Of a stretch of DNA of 64,000 bases, positions 11,556-23,230 are shown one piece after another; position 1 is the stretch's first letter, and each line of letters opens with the position of its first letter. The translations under genes and the position numbers were made by a program. The DNA comes from Monosiga brevicollis MX1. Lineage: Eukaryota > Opisthokonta > Choanoflagellata > Craspedida > Salpingoecidae. The stretch covers positions 256,371 through 320,370 of the forward strand of contig NW_001865055.1 in the NCBI RefSeq assembly GCF_000002865.3, written 5' to 3'. The notes below the pieces were generated by a model that was given only the letters and a program-made list of their open reading frames with translations, had not been told where the DNA came from and made no database searches.

Positions 11556-13892
11556 TTAGAATACAACAAGGCTCAGGCCAAGGCCAGCCCCAATGCCGAG
11601 CCCAAGACAAAGAATGGCCATAAGCACGGCCAGCTTAACGGGGTGAGAGGCAGCCCATAAACGCAACGTCAAGCCGTCCCGGCGACAGCAGCAGCATGGG
11701 CCATGGCAGCATCCGGATTCGTCATTCAAGTCGAGGTATTCATCACCGGCCGCAGCAGCCTCCAGATCTTCTTCTCCACGTCGCTTGCCCCGCTTGCACC
11801 GCTTATGCTTGCCCGGTCCTGCAGCCAGGCGAGTATCCGAGGTCTTGCTCGGAGGTGTCATCAGCTCAATGTCATCCGTGCTGGCATCGGCATCAAAGTG
11901 CAGGCCACCAATGACCACCTCTCGACCGCGTTGGGAAGGGCGAACGAAGGAAGGCGACGAAGAGCCCTCAAAGGTCGAGGTTGGCCGACGTGGTGGTAGC
12001 GGGACAGCACCCACACTGGTGCCGGTTGAAGCGTGACCATTCAACATCTCGGGCAGCGTCTCGTCAAACATGTCCTCTTCCTGCAGAAACCCCGTGAACA
12101 TGGTCTCTGCGCTTGTCGAGGCCTAGACCGTGCACCAAGCAAAACCGGTGAGTAAGCAAGGACTGGGCGACAACTTAAGCAAGGACTGGGCGACAAATTA
12201 AGCAAGGAAATTAAGCAAGGACTGGGTGACAAATTAAACGCGGATGCTACCACGGAGGAAAAACTTTCAAATTCTTACCGCAGACAGGGGTGCGCTGGGG
12301 GATTCCACATCCGAGCCACTGGGATGACTTGCCCGGGCCGGGGGCAGCGTCGGGGGACGATCGCTGCGCCGTACGGCTGGCGCATCAAAGGCGTCGGCCG
12401 ATTCGTACAGCTCCTCAAAGTCCTCCGTGCGCGTCTCCGCAACCATTTCGTAATCACCCATCGTAGAGTCTAGGTCCAGCTGTGCCGGGCGCGCGGGTGC
12501 AACAGCTTCAGGAGCAGCATACACTGTTTCACCGTAATCCATCGTATCAACCGCGTCTGAAGCTTCGTAGAGATGTTCCTCCGGTGGTGGATCCTCGTGC
12601 ACGGGATTTGTGCGCCGATGAGGAACAGGGCTTGGTGCACCGAGCGAGATGGATCCCGGGGTAGTCGTGGTCGTTGCTGGCCCCTCACTTTCATTGGGCG
12701 CAGGTGTCACCGCCGGTGTTATCAGCTGTGCGGCGGCAGATGCAGGCCCGTTGGCAGTCTTGGCGGCCCTCTCGGCGGCCCGCTCGGCCCGGCGCCGAGC
12801 CTGTCGCTCGGCCAAGGCCTCCAAAACAGCCGCATCCCCCTCATACTCATGAAACAAGGCTTTACCTTTGGCTGCTGTGAGTGATGAGGTCGAGGATGCA
12901 GAGGATGCATCTGATGCCGCGTCGTCATGATCATCAGCCTGGGAAGTCGGCGCACCGGGCGCGTGTGCGGGACGAAAGACAGGTAGCTCATAGTCATTGC
13001 TGCCCGCATCGACGGCTGCAGGCGTTGGGGTCTCTCCGTCAGACTCTGACACTGGAATAGGCGGCGGTGTTCGGCGCCGGGGAGCTTCAGACACGACCGG
13101 GTCCGAAGGCAGGGGTGGTGGAGAGTTGGACCCTTCCGAGCCAATTGCTGCACCTTGGCCTGAAGCCCCGTTGGGGTCAACATCGACGTTGGGTACCGGC
13201 AGCGCGGGCATGGTCGTCGTCGTGTCTGTGGCGCCATCATCCGAGGCCAGGGGTGCGGTGCTGTGGGTTGCCGCCTCTTTGCGTGGGAGGTTTGGGCTGG
13301 CGGGTGCCGAGGCGTGCGGGCTGCTGGAACGGGAGCGGGGAGGCAACGGGGGCGCCAATTCAAGGCCTTTGTGGGCGGCTTCAGGCGTGGCTGCGGGTGA
13401 GCCTGGCTTAGAGGGTAGCTTGGGAAGATCGGGCAAATCAGGCAGATCGGGCAAATCATCAAGATCTTCCTCTCCTTGCTCGCTTCGGGGTGGGGGGCGG
13501 CCGTGGGGAACGGGCGAAAGTGCCATATACTCGGCATCATCGACCACGGAAGCACCGGTTCCCATCTCGACAACGTCGATGGTGGGGACAAGCAAGTTGC
13601 GAGGTTTTGATTCCGAGGCGTCTGGCATTGCGGACGCAGTAATGGTGTGACGGCGCGTGGACCCGGTGTCCCGATCGGTGCCTTCAAAGCGGCGAATATA
13701 AGTGCCCACATGGCTATGCGTGCGATCGCGCAAGGTGGCAGCTTTGGAGTCGCGCTCTGAATCGCCAGGTTGGGCCGGAAGCGGGTTTGCTTCCATGGCT
13801 GCCGCCCAGGCCGTCTTGTGCATGCGCATGACACCCGTGCCCGCAGACACGGGCACCATGTAGATGCTGTGTTCCGAGTCTGAGTCACTCAT
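11556..13892 (-). CDS. Tail-anchored tyrosine-motif scaffold-like protein
   Basis: Two exons, 13892-12279 and 12122-11556, join in frame (SAPLSA then ASTSAET) to give 726 residues. No family recognised. The long N-terminal part is disordered, Pro/Ser/Thr/Asp-rich, with several Pro runs of SH3-ligand type (APPLPPRSRS, PPPLPSDP, RRRTPPPIP) and a (DLP)n run. Tyrosines sit in acidic, aliphatic contexts that look like kinase/SH2 sites: AEYMALSP, NDYELPVF, HLYEASD, DYGETVYAAPE, GDYEMVAE, EELYESAD. One basic Arg/Ala helix lies near residue 350. The C terminus has a Cys cluster (GCCHGPCCCCRR), a plausible palmitoylation site, then one hydrophobic segment of about 25 residues that ends at the stop codon. 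There is no signal peptide, so I infer a tail-anchored protein with the tyrosine-rich part in the cytosol, comparable in layout, not sequence, to adaptor proteins such as LAT or PAG. Confidence 0.8.
12154..12237. repeat. Minisatellite in the intron of the tail-anchored gene
   Basis: About 3.5 imperfect copies of a roughly 23-nt unit (AAGCAAGGACTGGGCGACAA plus ATT), one of them shortened, fill the middle of the 156-nt intron. Confidence 0.8.
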
Positions 13893-14990
13893 TGCACCGA
13901 TTCAGATGGTAAGGGGGGAGCTTTCAACCCTGCGGCCGCTTGCACCAGGAGCAAGCGCGCGCGCGCATGCGCAGCCGCCACCACCGACCCAAGCGCGTCA
14001 AGTTGACCAGAGGCACAACGCCACCGACGGCGACCCGGGGACGGGGTGGTGGTGGGATCTCACACAGTCCGTGTCGGTTACAAATCCAGAAGGTGGGCGT
14101 GTCTCATTGCCATAGTCGCCTCGACGAGGCAGAGGACCCAGCCAACCCAACACCAAGGACGTACCGCCACTGATATCAAGCCCCGCCCGTCGCCCCGTCC
14201 GTTCCCGTCCGTCTCTGCACGTTTCAGCCTCGATCGTCAAACAAGGAGCAGCGTGAGCGGGTGCGTCCCCGTTGCCGCCGCCGCCGCCGGATGAAGAGAG
14301 AGAGAGAGAGAGAGACAACAAATTGCTTTATGTGTGAGACGCCGTGACACTCTTCATCTCTCTCTTCATCTCTCTCTCAGCGCGCGCTCTCTCTCTCTCT
14401 CTCTCTCTCTAAATCTCTCTCGATCTAAATCTCTCTAAATTAAATCTCTCTCTCTCTCTTTTGATTCAATTCTCTACATAAACCCAGTATTTTTATTCAA
14501 AATCTAACTCTTATCATGTTATGTAAACTACAATAACTATATTATTTCATACTACATAACACAGCTACGTAATTGCAGTTATTCGGCTCGACTTTTAACT
14601 CTTTATATATTATATAAACTGCAATAACCCCACTTTTTGCTGCAGGAAATCTTCAAGGCGCTCCAACTAGCTTCCGAGCGCGCACCTGTCGTCCCGTACG
14701 TCCACCTCCCGCCCCCCGGCCCTCCTCGGCATCCGTCCGGCCACTGGTCACTGGGCACTGGATGCTGGTCACTGGGCACTGGGCACTGGTGGCTGGTCGT
14801 TACAATCTGCTCTCTTTTTTTTTTCTTCTTCTTCTTGTCTGCCTTGTTTTGGTTGCTGATTTGGGTCTTTGCTTTGGAACCTCTTTCGCGAATGCCTCGT
14901 GTCCAACTTCTCACTGGCCCGACGGCTCGCTCGCTCGCCCACTTGCTCTCTTTCTCTGAATTGGCAGGCGGCAGGAGGGAAGGAGGCAAC
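13893..14990. other. Divergent promoter region with CT/GA tracts and AT-rich block
   Basis: This spacer separates two divergently transcribed genes. It holds a GA tract (about 14291-14313), CT tracts (14355-14460), an AT-rich island (about 14460-14635), a CACTGGG-type heptamer repeat near 14745-14790 and a T/C-rich run at 14812-14837 followed by a possible AG acceptor (ggcag, 14963-14967), which may mark a 5' UTR intron of the propeller gene. Confidence 0.6.
14400..14640. repeat. CT tract passing into AT-rich island with short direct repeats
   Basis: CT-rich sequence interrupted by AAAT units runs into about 170 nt of AT-rich DNA unlike the GC-rich surroundings. Two near-identical segments, ATGTAAACTACAATAAC (about 14521) and ATATAAACTGCAATAAC (about 14613), lie about 90 nt apart. 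No coding capacity or terminal inverted repeat was recognised. Confidence 0.55.
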
Positions 14991-16181
14991 ATGAAGACAT
15001 TAGTATACCCCAGTCTGAGCCTGTGGGCCCTTGGGGCCGTACTGGTGGCCAGTGCTGCCACGGTCACCCAGCAAGGTCCCCTGGCATCACCGACGACCAA
15101 GTTTCAGGTCGTTGCCCCGAAAAAGTCCAACATTCACGCCAGCCCAGTGCTGGTCCAAGACGACCTCTACTTTAGCACCCTTGAACCGGGTTGTGCGCTG
15201 GTCAAATGCAATGCCTACACCGGCGAGGTCCTGTGGACATACATGCGCAACTCGTCAGCTCGCTGCGGTCTGCGAACCGTCCCCGTCTATGCCAATGGCC
15301 TCGTGCACATTGGCACTGACAACAACACCTTTGCCGCACTCGATGCTGAGACTGGACAAGTCGTGTGGTCCTACCAGGCCAGGTTCAACCTGTGCATCGA
15401 CGGCAACTTCTACCACCCGTGTGAAGCCTACTCCACGGCTCTCATCGTGGATGGCCGACGCATCCAGGGTTCCGAAGATAACACCACCCGCTGTTTCGAC
15501 GCCGCCACCGGCGAGCTCCTCTGGAATTTCACCGCCCCCAACATGATGAACGGCTCGCCCATTCTGGACCCCAGCGGTGGCGTCCTCATTGGCGCGGACG
15601 ACGGTCATTTTTATCGCCTTGATATCGCCACTGGCGCCTACCTCGGACGCTACAACCACTGCGGTGCCATGGACACTCGCCCCGCCCTCGACATCGCCTC
15701 GGGACGCATGTATGCCGGCTGCTTTATCAAAAACGACAATCCTTCTGGTCACGACATCTCTGCTCTCGTGGCCATCGACACAGTCGCCAACAGCACCCTC
15801 TGGACTCGCACTCCAGGCGGTGTGCCCATCTACAACGACTACTATGGCGCTCTCTTCGTCGCCGGCTTTGACGGCACCGCTTATGCCGTCAACACCTCCA
15901 ACAATCAAGTTCTCTGGAATGTAACTTTCCTCCCCGATACCCCCAAGCTCTTCTTTGGCCCCTTTGTCCTCGATCAGGTTCGCCACCGCCTTTACGTCGG
16001 CAACGTCAACGGCGTCGTCTACGCCCTCGATGTAAACGACGGCGCCGTCGCCTGGACATTTCGCACCCAAAACGCCATCGCCCACCAGCTCGGGGCCACC
16101 CTCTCCACCGACAACAACATTCTCTACGTTGGGTCGTATGATGGCACCCTCTATGCCATTGACCTCACTTCCGTCGCGTAA
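14991..16181 (+). CDS. Secreted PQQ-type beta-propeller protein, intronless
   Basis: 396 residues in one exon. The chosen ATG (14991) begins a basic-then-hydrophobic signal peptide (MKTLVYPSLSLWALGAVLVA); the frame stays open further upstream but without a better start. The mature part consists of repeated units of the form LYxGSxDGxLYAIDxxTGxxxW (for example LVHIGTDNNTFAALDAETGQ, LYVGNVNGVVYALDVNDGA, LYVGSYDGTLYAIDLTS), the PQQ/quinoprotein-alcohol-dehydrogenase-like or outer-membrane-assembly (BamB-like) blade repeat, about seven blades. Several N-x-S/T sites and paired Cys fit an extracellular or lysosomal location. No catalytic Ca/PQQ residues of a true dehydrogenase were identified, so an enzymatic role is unproven. 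The lack of introns is unusual beside its intron-rich neighbours. Confidence 0.85.
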   Translation: MKTLVYPSLSLWALGAVLVASAATVTQQGPLASPTTKFQVVAPKKSNIHASPVLVQDDLYFSTLEPGCALVKCNAYTGEVLWTYMRNSSARCGLRTVPVYANGLVHIGTDNNTFAALDAETGQVVWSYQARFNLCIDGNFYHPCEAYSTALIVDGRRIQGSEDNTTRCFDAATGELLWNFTAPNMMNGSPILDPSGGVLIGADDGHFYRLDIATGAYLGRYNHCGAMDTRPALDIASGRMYAGCFIKNDNPSGHDISALVAIDTVANSTLWTRTPGGVPIYNDYYGALFVAGFDGTAYAVNTSNNQVLWNVTFLPDTPKLFFGPFVLDQVRHRLYVGNVNGVVYALDVNDGAVAWTFRTQNAIAHQLGATLSTDNNILYVGSYDGTLYAIDLTSVA

Positions 16182-16377
16182 ACCCCCGTGCTTTTGCAAA
16201 CCCATCCGAAACTGACGATCGATTCTGCCTGATGCATAGCTATAGAGCGTATCACGATGCCCCTCGGTGGCCAATTGATTTATCTCATTTATGCATCACA
16301 ACTCAATCGATTGGCACCGTCCATATTTTGCCAAGGGACACGATCGCATCACCTCGACGTGCCTCTCTCTGCCAGGC

Positions 16378-19300
16378 TTACAGATACAAACTGGGCGCAA
16401 ATACAATGTCACGACGAATCGCCGTCACCCCCTACACACACACACACAAGCACGCACAAGCACAGGGCCGTGAACCAACTGATGCAAGAAAGTTGGCAAG
16501 ACTGAGACACAAACAAACCTCGGCAAACTTGTTTTCCAGCTCCGTGTTCCCGATGGCCTTGGCTGCAGCAATCATCTGCTTCAACAGCTCTTCCAGCCGA
16601 CGCATGGCACGGATGATACTACCCTCGAACATGTCCGTCTTCTCACAAATCTCGGAAAACTTGCGTCCTTGAGCCCAGTCATGCACCACCTCCAGCATTT
16701 CCACTGGGAATTGCTACAGCAGTCAATCCCATCCCCGAGGTCAGGCACATGCACTCGACACTCCAGCCTCAAAACACGTGATCCAATACCATGGATGCTT
16801 CAATGACACGTGCATGTGCACGCGCGTACCTCGGCGTAGCTCTGCATGTCCACATCCAGCTTGGTGTCAATCGACACGCGAGCAATTCGCCGTGCATTTT
16901 CCTGCAGCCCCCCGGCAAAACGGGAGCGGGTCAGTTCCGCTGCTGCAGAAGCATTTGCCAATGTTGCCCAGTGCAATGCCGTCCGGTGCAAGGCCACCCG
17001 AAGCTTACCTGTACTTGATTGAGCGTGTTGGTGAGATCCTTCTCAACTGGTGACTTTTCCTTTTCCTTCTCCTTGCTATTGGCTGTGCCGAGGATAAAGA
17101 TGGATAGCAAGGCCACGCTGTGCGCCACTTTTTCATCCGAAAAATAACCAAGGCAAGGACACACAAATGATATGAGCATAGGACATGCCACATGCCCGCA
17201 CGCTGCCTCGCCCACCCAAGCCTTTGCTGCCACCGATGCCAGACGCACTTGATAATTCATTGAAAATGCCATTGAACATCAGTTCTGTCAGCAAAAGCTC
17301 ATCGCCCGTGCTCACTTCACAGGCCACGCGGCCCTTCAGCTCAATCACGTCGTCATTCGTCGTGAATTGCAACCTAAGAGATCACCAACATGAGATCACC
17401 AACATGAGATCAGCACCACGCCCAGGGTCACGTTGTGACTTCCCGACAGGCCCTTTCAAATTGCTGGGCCCCTTTTCCGTCGTCGATCACTGACCGGCGG
17501 AGGACGCGCTTCATGTTCTTCAGCTCATCCAGCTGCTGAATGCTGTGACTCTGCTTGAGGTCCTTCTTGAGCGAGGACACAAGCTCGCGCAGGCGCACCT
17601 TGGTCACAAACAAGGCCATCATGTCATCGCGCTTCTCACTCTCATGCAACGCATGGGCAAAAAGACTGCGCAAAATCACCATTAATGAGCCGCGATAGGG
17701 CAGGAACAAGCGATGCAACATCAGCGACACCAAGTCAGCGCAACACGCATGAACAAGAAAAAGGCACCAACCGCGTCTCCAAAGTCTGGATCTTGCCCAC
17801 AAGGCCGCGCGCATAGTCGGTGGAAATTTTCATATCCTCAATCGGGTCCAACAAAGGCAACCCTATTCAAATTTGGACCAGCTGTGAGCACGACCATGTC
17901 GACAGTGTCCGCACCCCTGATCTGTGATCTCACGGCCAAATCTCGTTTGCGCTTCTTTCCCCATCCCAAACACACTGCTTTCCCCAAAACCGCAAGAACG
18001 CACCTTCCGGGAAGCGTCGAATGGCCTCTTGCAAAGCGTTGAATGCTGCGCGGCGTTTATCAGCACCAGACAAATCCTTGGGCAAGAAGAGGCGCACCTA
18101 GAGAGCCATGATAGAGCAAGAATTGGCTTTAAACCTGGCGCGCGACGCAACGCGACAAATATCCGCCAATGCTAATAGGACGGAGGCAAGCAACAAACCT
18201 TTGATATCTGTGACAGCACTGGCAGCAACACGGGCGTCACCTTGTACTCGCCCTTGTCGGTGGGCGTCGAAATGGGGCGTGGCTTCTTGTTCTGCGATTA
18301 CAATCCACATGTATTGGCATAGGGTCAGTAGGCACTTGGCTCGACATCTTGTTCCAAATGGCAGTCAAGTGCAAGCCAATGACATACGCCGGCATCCGAG
18401 GCCACGTGTAAAAGCGTGGTTACAACAATCTGCTTCTCCTCTGCTTGATTCTTGCCGTTACGCTTGCTTTTCACCGCACGCTCCTTAAAGTCCACCACAA
18501 TGCCCCAGCCAAAGTTTTGCTCGCCGTCGCGCACCTCGACCACACGACCGGGCTGTAAGAAAGGAACAATGGTCTGTGGCTCCGTAATGAGAGTCCGCAG
18601 CTCCTCGCCGAATGACTCGAGCTGCTTGCGAATGTTGTAGTATTCCTGCCAAAAGGGTCACCACCCCATCAGGTCCCGTAAACACGGCGAGGCCAGGCCC
18701 TAGGGACCCAGTTTCATAGAAAAGGTACGCCGCGTTCTGCACCAACCTCGACCTTTGCTTCGTCCTCAATGACAATCTCATCGTGTTGCCGCTGGCGCTC
18801 GGCAATTTTAGCCTCGAGGCCCGGAATGGCTGCACGACACACACCCAACACCATAAATCAGAATCACAGTGAAGCAAGAAGAAGTCAGGACTACAGCGGC
18901 CGTGCTCGAGCTTGGGAGAGACGAAGCGAGAGGCGCGATTTACAGTCCCCAGAGGCTGACCTTGAGAATTCTGGAATTGGCGGAACGAACGCTGCAACAT
19001 GTACTCTGGATTGACCTCCTCGACACGCAAAAGGTTGAGCACCATGTTGTACGTGAGGTGAAAGGCCGAGTTGAGTTGATCTGCCTGCCCCTGCAGCATC
19101 TGCTTGGCAAAGGTTGGCTGCAGAATTTGAATAAGAAAAACAAGGAAAAAAGGGGGTCGGTTGGTCAGTGAGTCATTCCACGAGCTGTAGATTCGGGTTG
19201 AGCAGCATCATGAAACATAGTTGCCGGCACGACATGACACGACAGCGGTCCAGGTCTGCCATAATGGTCTGAAGCTGAATCCTACCTCTACTTTTTCGTC

Positions 19301-20203
19301 CATCATCAGGATCACAATGCCACGATCATCCAGACCACGACGGCCGGCACGACCAGACATCTACACGATGGTTCAGAACAGCCACATTTGTTGACAAAAA
19401 AAAAAGATAGAAAGTAAGTGTCTCGGGTATTCGAAATCATGATCGGTGGCGTCTGCTCGCGAGCAACAAGGTATTTGATCCTAGGATGTCACCTGAATGT
19501 ATTCGCCCGAAGTGAGCCAGCGATGTTCAGTGCCGTCGTATTTGCGAGCGTTGGTGAAAACGACGGTGCGGGCAGGCATGTTCAGGCCCATGGCAAAGGT
19601 CTCGGTCGCAAAAAGAACTTTGAGCAGGCCCTCGCCAAAGAGAATCTCAATGACCTCTTTGATCAGGGGCAAAAGTCCACCATGGTGAATACCAATGCCC
19701 TTGAGCAGCAAAGGCAAGACTTGGCTGACCTATGCAAGCGGAAAAGCGCCAGAGTATTCGTGATTATTGCCAGCAAGAAAGAGACCAGGTAGATAAGAGC
19801 GAATTTTCACGTGCACGGCGAGTCCCAGCGCGCACCTGTGGCAGCTGCTTGTCATCCTCGCTCAAGATATCAATGGCATTTTTGAAAATCATTTCGATCT
19901 GCTGCTTCTCTTCCGCTGTTGGATGCACCACACCATACACAAGGTCAGGGCAATCTGGACCCGATAGCCAACGCAAAGGTTTACTTTTTCAAGCGAAAGT
20001 CTTAACACGTACAGGTTGTGAAATCCTCCAGGGAACATTGCATGGCGTAAGTCTCGCAGTCACGCTTGCTGAAGGAGAAGACAATGCAAGGCTGATAGCC
20101 TCGCTTCATGATCATGCGCACCATAGAGCGCATGGGTGATTTGCCTGTAGTCAAGATGACCGAACAGATGAGCGCAACCCAGTTGATCATAACCCCCTCC
20201 ATC

Positions 20204-20253
<50 letters not shown>

Positions 20254-22267
20254 CACACAGCAATACACTGACCTTTTTGGTGCTTTGAGCGCTGCTTGTT
20301 GGCCGCACCCCCTTCTGATAGGCTCATCATGGCCTTCATAAAGCTATCTTCGCGGAATGCACCTATGGGATGTGCCGTTGAGAATGGTCAGACGGGCGTG
20401 TGTGCACACACGAGTGATCTATTTCGCTGAAGCATGACCCAAAGATCTTGCCATACCGGTTTCATCGACAACCAAGTGGAGGCCATCGCCACCCTGAGGG
20501 TACAGGTAGTGCTGCAGAGGGGTGGGGCGGTAGTTGGTATACACCACATGGCACGGCTGCAACGACGCGAAACAGATGGGATGAGTAAAACCAGACCGTG
20601 CAGTAGCTGTAGGCAGAGGCTTCTCCGCAGAAGCACGAATAAAACAGGAGAATCAGTCGTGGACTCTGACCTGCTGGTGCACAGCACAGATCCACTGCGC
20701 AAATTGAAGGGCGTTGGGAATGGTGGCGGAGAGGAAGACGTAGTGGACGTTGTCAGGTAAGAGAATGATGGTACCGCGCTCCTGGTCACGCATGTAGTGA
20801 ATCTCATCAAAGACAACCAGCCGACTTCACGCATAATCTAGAAGTGGTGGCAACAAACAGTGATATGAGGGGAAGGAAAGGGGGGTGCAAGGCAAAGCGA
20901 AGGCGCGTGGGATACCAACCTCAGAGCCGCGGTAAAGCATGGAGCGGAGAATCTCTGTTGTCATGACGAGGCACGACGCCGTCGGGTTGATGGTGGTATC
21001 GCCTGTTTGCAATGATTGTGCATGTTTCAGCGCACACAGAAATGAGTGCCGCAGAGGTGCGTCCGTGTGATGTGTGCGGGACATATGGTCCGCTGACGAT
21101 GATGACGAGTGCGGCCAGGACAATTTCCCACCTGTCATGAGCCCGACATCACCAAACTCTTCGGCGAGCTCGCGGTATTTCTGGTTACTGAGGGCTTTGA
21201 TTGGACTGGTATAGATGACGCGTTGGCCCTCGCGCAGCGAGAGGGCGATGGCGTATTCAGCAACAACTGTTTTACCAGCCGAAGTGTGCGCCGACACAAG
21301 AACGCTCTGCGCATGCACATTGGATGTTCGGCGCATATGAATGAGTGAGGCGAGCGCAAACGGACACGATTTCTGAAGCGGCATGCAAAACCCAACTGGC
21401 CGTCGCACTAACCTCACTGCGTTCGATGCAACGAATGGCCTCCCGCTGGAAAGGATCCAGAGTGAACGGGTACTCTTTAGCCATTTGCTTGGGAAGTGGC
21501 GTGTCCTTCAAGGGGATGTAGTTGTAGCCCTGAGGCAGGGCAACTTCATGGGTGCAAGCCTTGGCTCCGGTAGCGATGATGTTGCGCGAGCCCTCGGCCA
21601 TGGGAGTAAAATCCATCTTGGCTTGAGGTGCGGCTGTGCGGGATGGTGAATTGGAATGAAATGAGAGGTTGATGGCTCAAACAAGGCCACAGATTGACCA
21701 TGAAATGGAACACGGGCTTACCAAGTGCCTGTTGACGCAGCTTGTTCTGTTTCTGTCGCTCAGCGCGAGCCTGTAGCACAAGCATCATCAGTGAGCGCGA
21801 CACCAACGAGCAGCGCGGGGAGCGTGGGTAGGCAAGCACAAGAAAGCAAGACAATGGAAACTCCGTCCAGCCACGTGAAGGGCAGCTAGACCAAGGCGTG
21901 CCACAAGAGCTACGAGGCTCGTAGACTTATCGCGAGGTACAACTGAGGAGCGGGCTGGAACGAGATTACGCACGGCGGCTTCGGCCTCGAGAGCTCGGAG
22001 AGCACCATTGGGCTGGGCAGTTTTGGGTGTGGTCTGAGCTGGCGCGAGCTCGGGCAGGGGTGCGCTGGCGCTGGGTAGGGCAGGAATGGCACGCAGGCCA
22101 GCGGCATCTTGTTGCGGCTTTGTACGCTTGGGCTGGGGCTCGGGAGTGGGAGCCGCTTCCGAGGCTGGCGCTGAGTTTGAGCCCGAGGCTGGGGCTGGCG
22201 TGCGAGGGGTCTCGGTTGTGGATGACGCCTGGGCATCAAAGATGCCAAACATGTCGTCCAAATCCAT
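16378..22267 (-). CDS. MTREX: MTR4/SKIV2L2 exosome RNA helicase
   Basis: Nuclear DExH 3'-5' RNA helicase that feeds RNA to the exosome as part of TRAMP/NEXT-type complexes. The start [13 protein letters not shown] is followed by a low-complexity leader, then [17 protein letters not shown], Walker A in [17 protein letters not shown] (about 21300-21250), FDEIHYMRD (about 20815), [10 protein letters not shown] (about 20740), the second RecA domain ([49 protein letters not shown]) and [17 protein letters not shown] (about 19360-19310). An arch/KOW segment ([10 protein letters not shown], about 18510) separates MTR4 from SKI2. The C-terminal DSHCT domain ends with [32 protein letters not shown] and [12 protein letters not shown], the last exon ending at 16378-16380. 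About 20 short exons. All helicase motifs look intact. Confidence 0.96.
20204..20252. repeat. (CGCA)n/(CA)n tract in an MTREX intron
   Basis: CGCA repeats pass into about 17 CA dinucleotides inside an intron; on the coding strand this is a GT/TG tract. Confidence 0.85.
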
Positions 22268-22449
22268 GGCACCGGGTCGATGTTGTGGCACGTCACAACA
22301 AGGGGAAAAGCCCGAGGTCCAACAGAACTGAAGACCGCCTAGACACGATTCATAAGACGCGATGCTGAGCGACGTCGAGGTCCACACACGCTCTCGTATT
22401 CACATAAAAAAAGAGACGCACCAACAAACGTCAACGGCAGTGATCTTGG

Positions 22450-22530
22450 CAGCAGCAGCAGCAGCAGCAGCAGTAGCAGCAGTCGCAGCAGTCGCAGCAG
22501 TCGCAGCAGTCGCAGCAGTCGCAGCAGTGA
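22450..22530. repeat. CAG repeat changing into (CAGTCG)n
   Basis: About eight CAG units are followed by about five CAGTCG hexamers. The minus-strand frames are Leu-rich and the plus-strand frame stops early, so I treat it as non-coding. Confidence 0.8.
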
Positions 22531-22621
22531 GCAACCAGTGACCAAGGGGGGGCCCGAGCCCAAAGAAGACAGCAGAGCAAACAGCAGCAGCAGAGACGGC
22601 GCAGCGTCGGCCTCGTGGAAC

Positions 22622-22622
22622 T

Positions 22623-22699
<77 letters not shown>
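22622..22699. repeat. Pure (CT)n microsatellite
   Basis: About 39 uninterrupted CT dinucleotides upstream of MTREX. Confidence 0.95.
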
Positions 22700-22702
<3 letters not shown>

Positions 22703-22778
22703 AGCGCGTGTGCGGTAGTGTGACCTTTTATCACACTTGAGATGATGATTTCAAGAGTTGCTGGATGGAGCAGTGAAA

Positions 22779-22828
22779 NNNNNNNNNNNNNNNNNNNNNN
22801 NNNNNNNNNNNNNNNNNNNNNNNNNNNN
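22779..22828. other. Assembly gap (N run)
   Basis: 50 N characters between two CT-rich arrays; the size is probably nominal. Confidence 0.98.
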
Positions 22829-22873
22829 ATGACTGGAGGCCTCACAATAAAAAGTATTTCCTCACTTTTAATG

Positions 22874-23046
22874 GAATCTCTCTCTTTCTCGAACCAATTC
22901 TTTCTCTCTCTGTCTCTCTCTCTCTTTCTGTCTCTCTGTCTCTCTCTCTCTCTGTCTCTCTCAAACTCTCTCAAACTCTCTCTCAAACTCTCTCTCTCAA
23001 ACTCTCTCAAACTCTCTCTCTCAAACTCTCTCTGTCTCTGTCTCTG

Positions 23047-23081
<35 letters not shown>

Positions 23082-23082
23082 G

Positions 23083-23127
<45 letters not shown>

Positions 23128-23158
23128 TAATCTCTCTCTCTCAACCGACCAAACCAAT

Positions 23159-23229
<71 letters not shown>
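22874..23229. repeat. Complex CT-rich low-complexity array
   Basis: Interleaved CTCTCTGT, CTCTCAAA and CTCTGT units run for about 280 nt and end in a pure CT tract (23163-23220) with a short CA tail. The strand asymmetry is almost total: nearly no purines other than G in CTGT and A in CAAA. Confidence 0.9.

Positions 23230-23230
<1 letters not shown>

Noticed and set aside
12722-13888. 388-codon minus-strand frame overlapping the tail-anchored protein
   Set aside because: Same strand, shifted frame, Pro/Arg/Ser-rich; it is a composition shadow and lacks the in-frame join to the membrane-anchor exon.
15255-16274. 339-codon open frame antisense to the propeller gene
   Set aside because: Gly/Val/Asp-rich mirror of the plus-strand blade repeats; the plus frame has a signal peptide and clear propeller repeats.
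22339-23157. Minus-strand Arg/Glu-rich frame across the CT arrays and the N gap
   Set aside because: Pure product of dinucleotide repeats and unknown bases.
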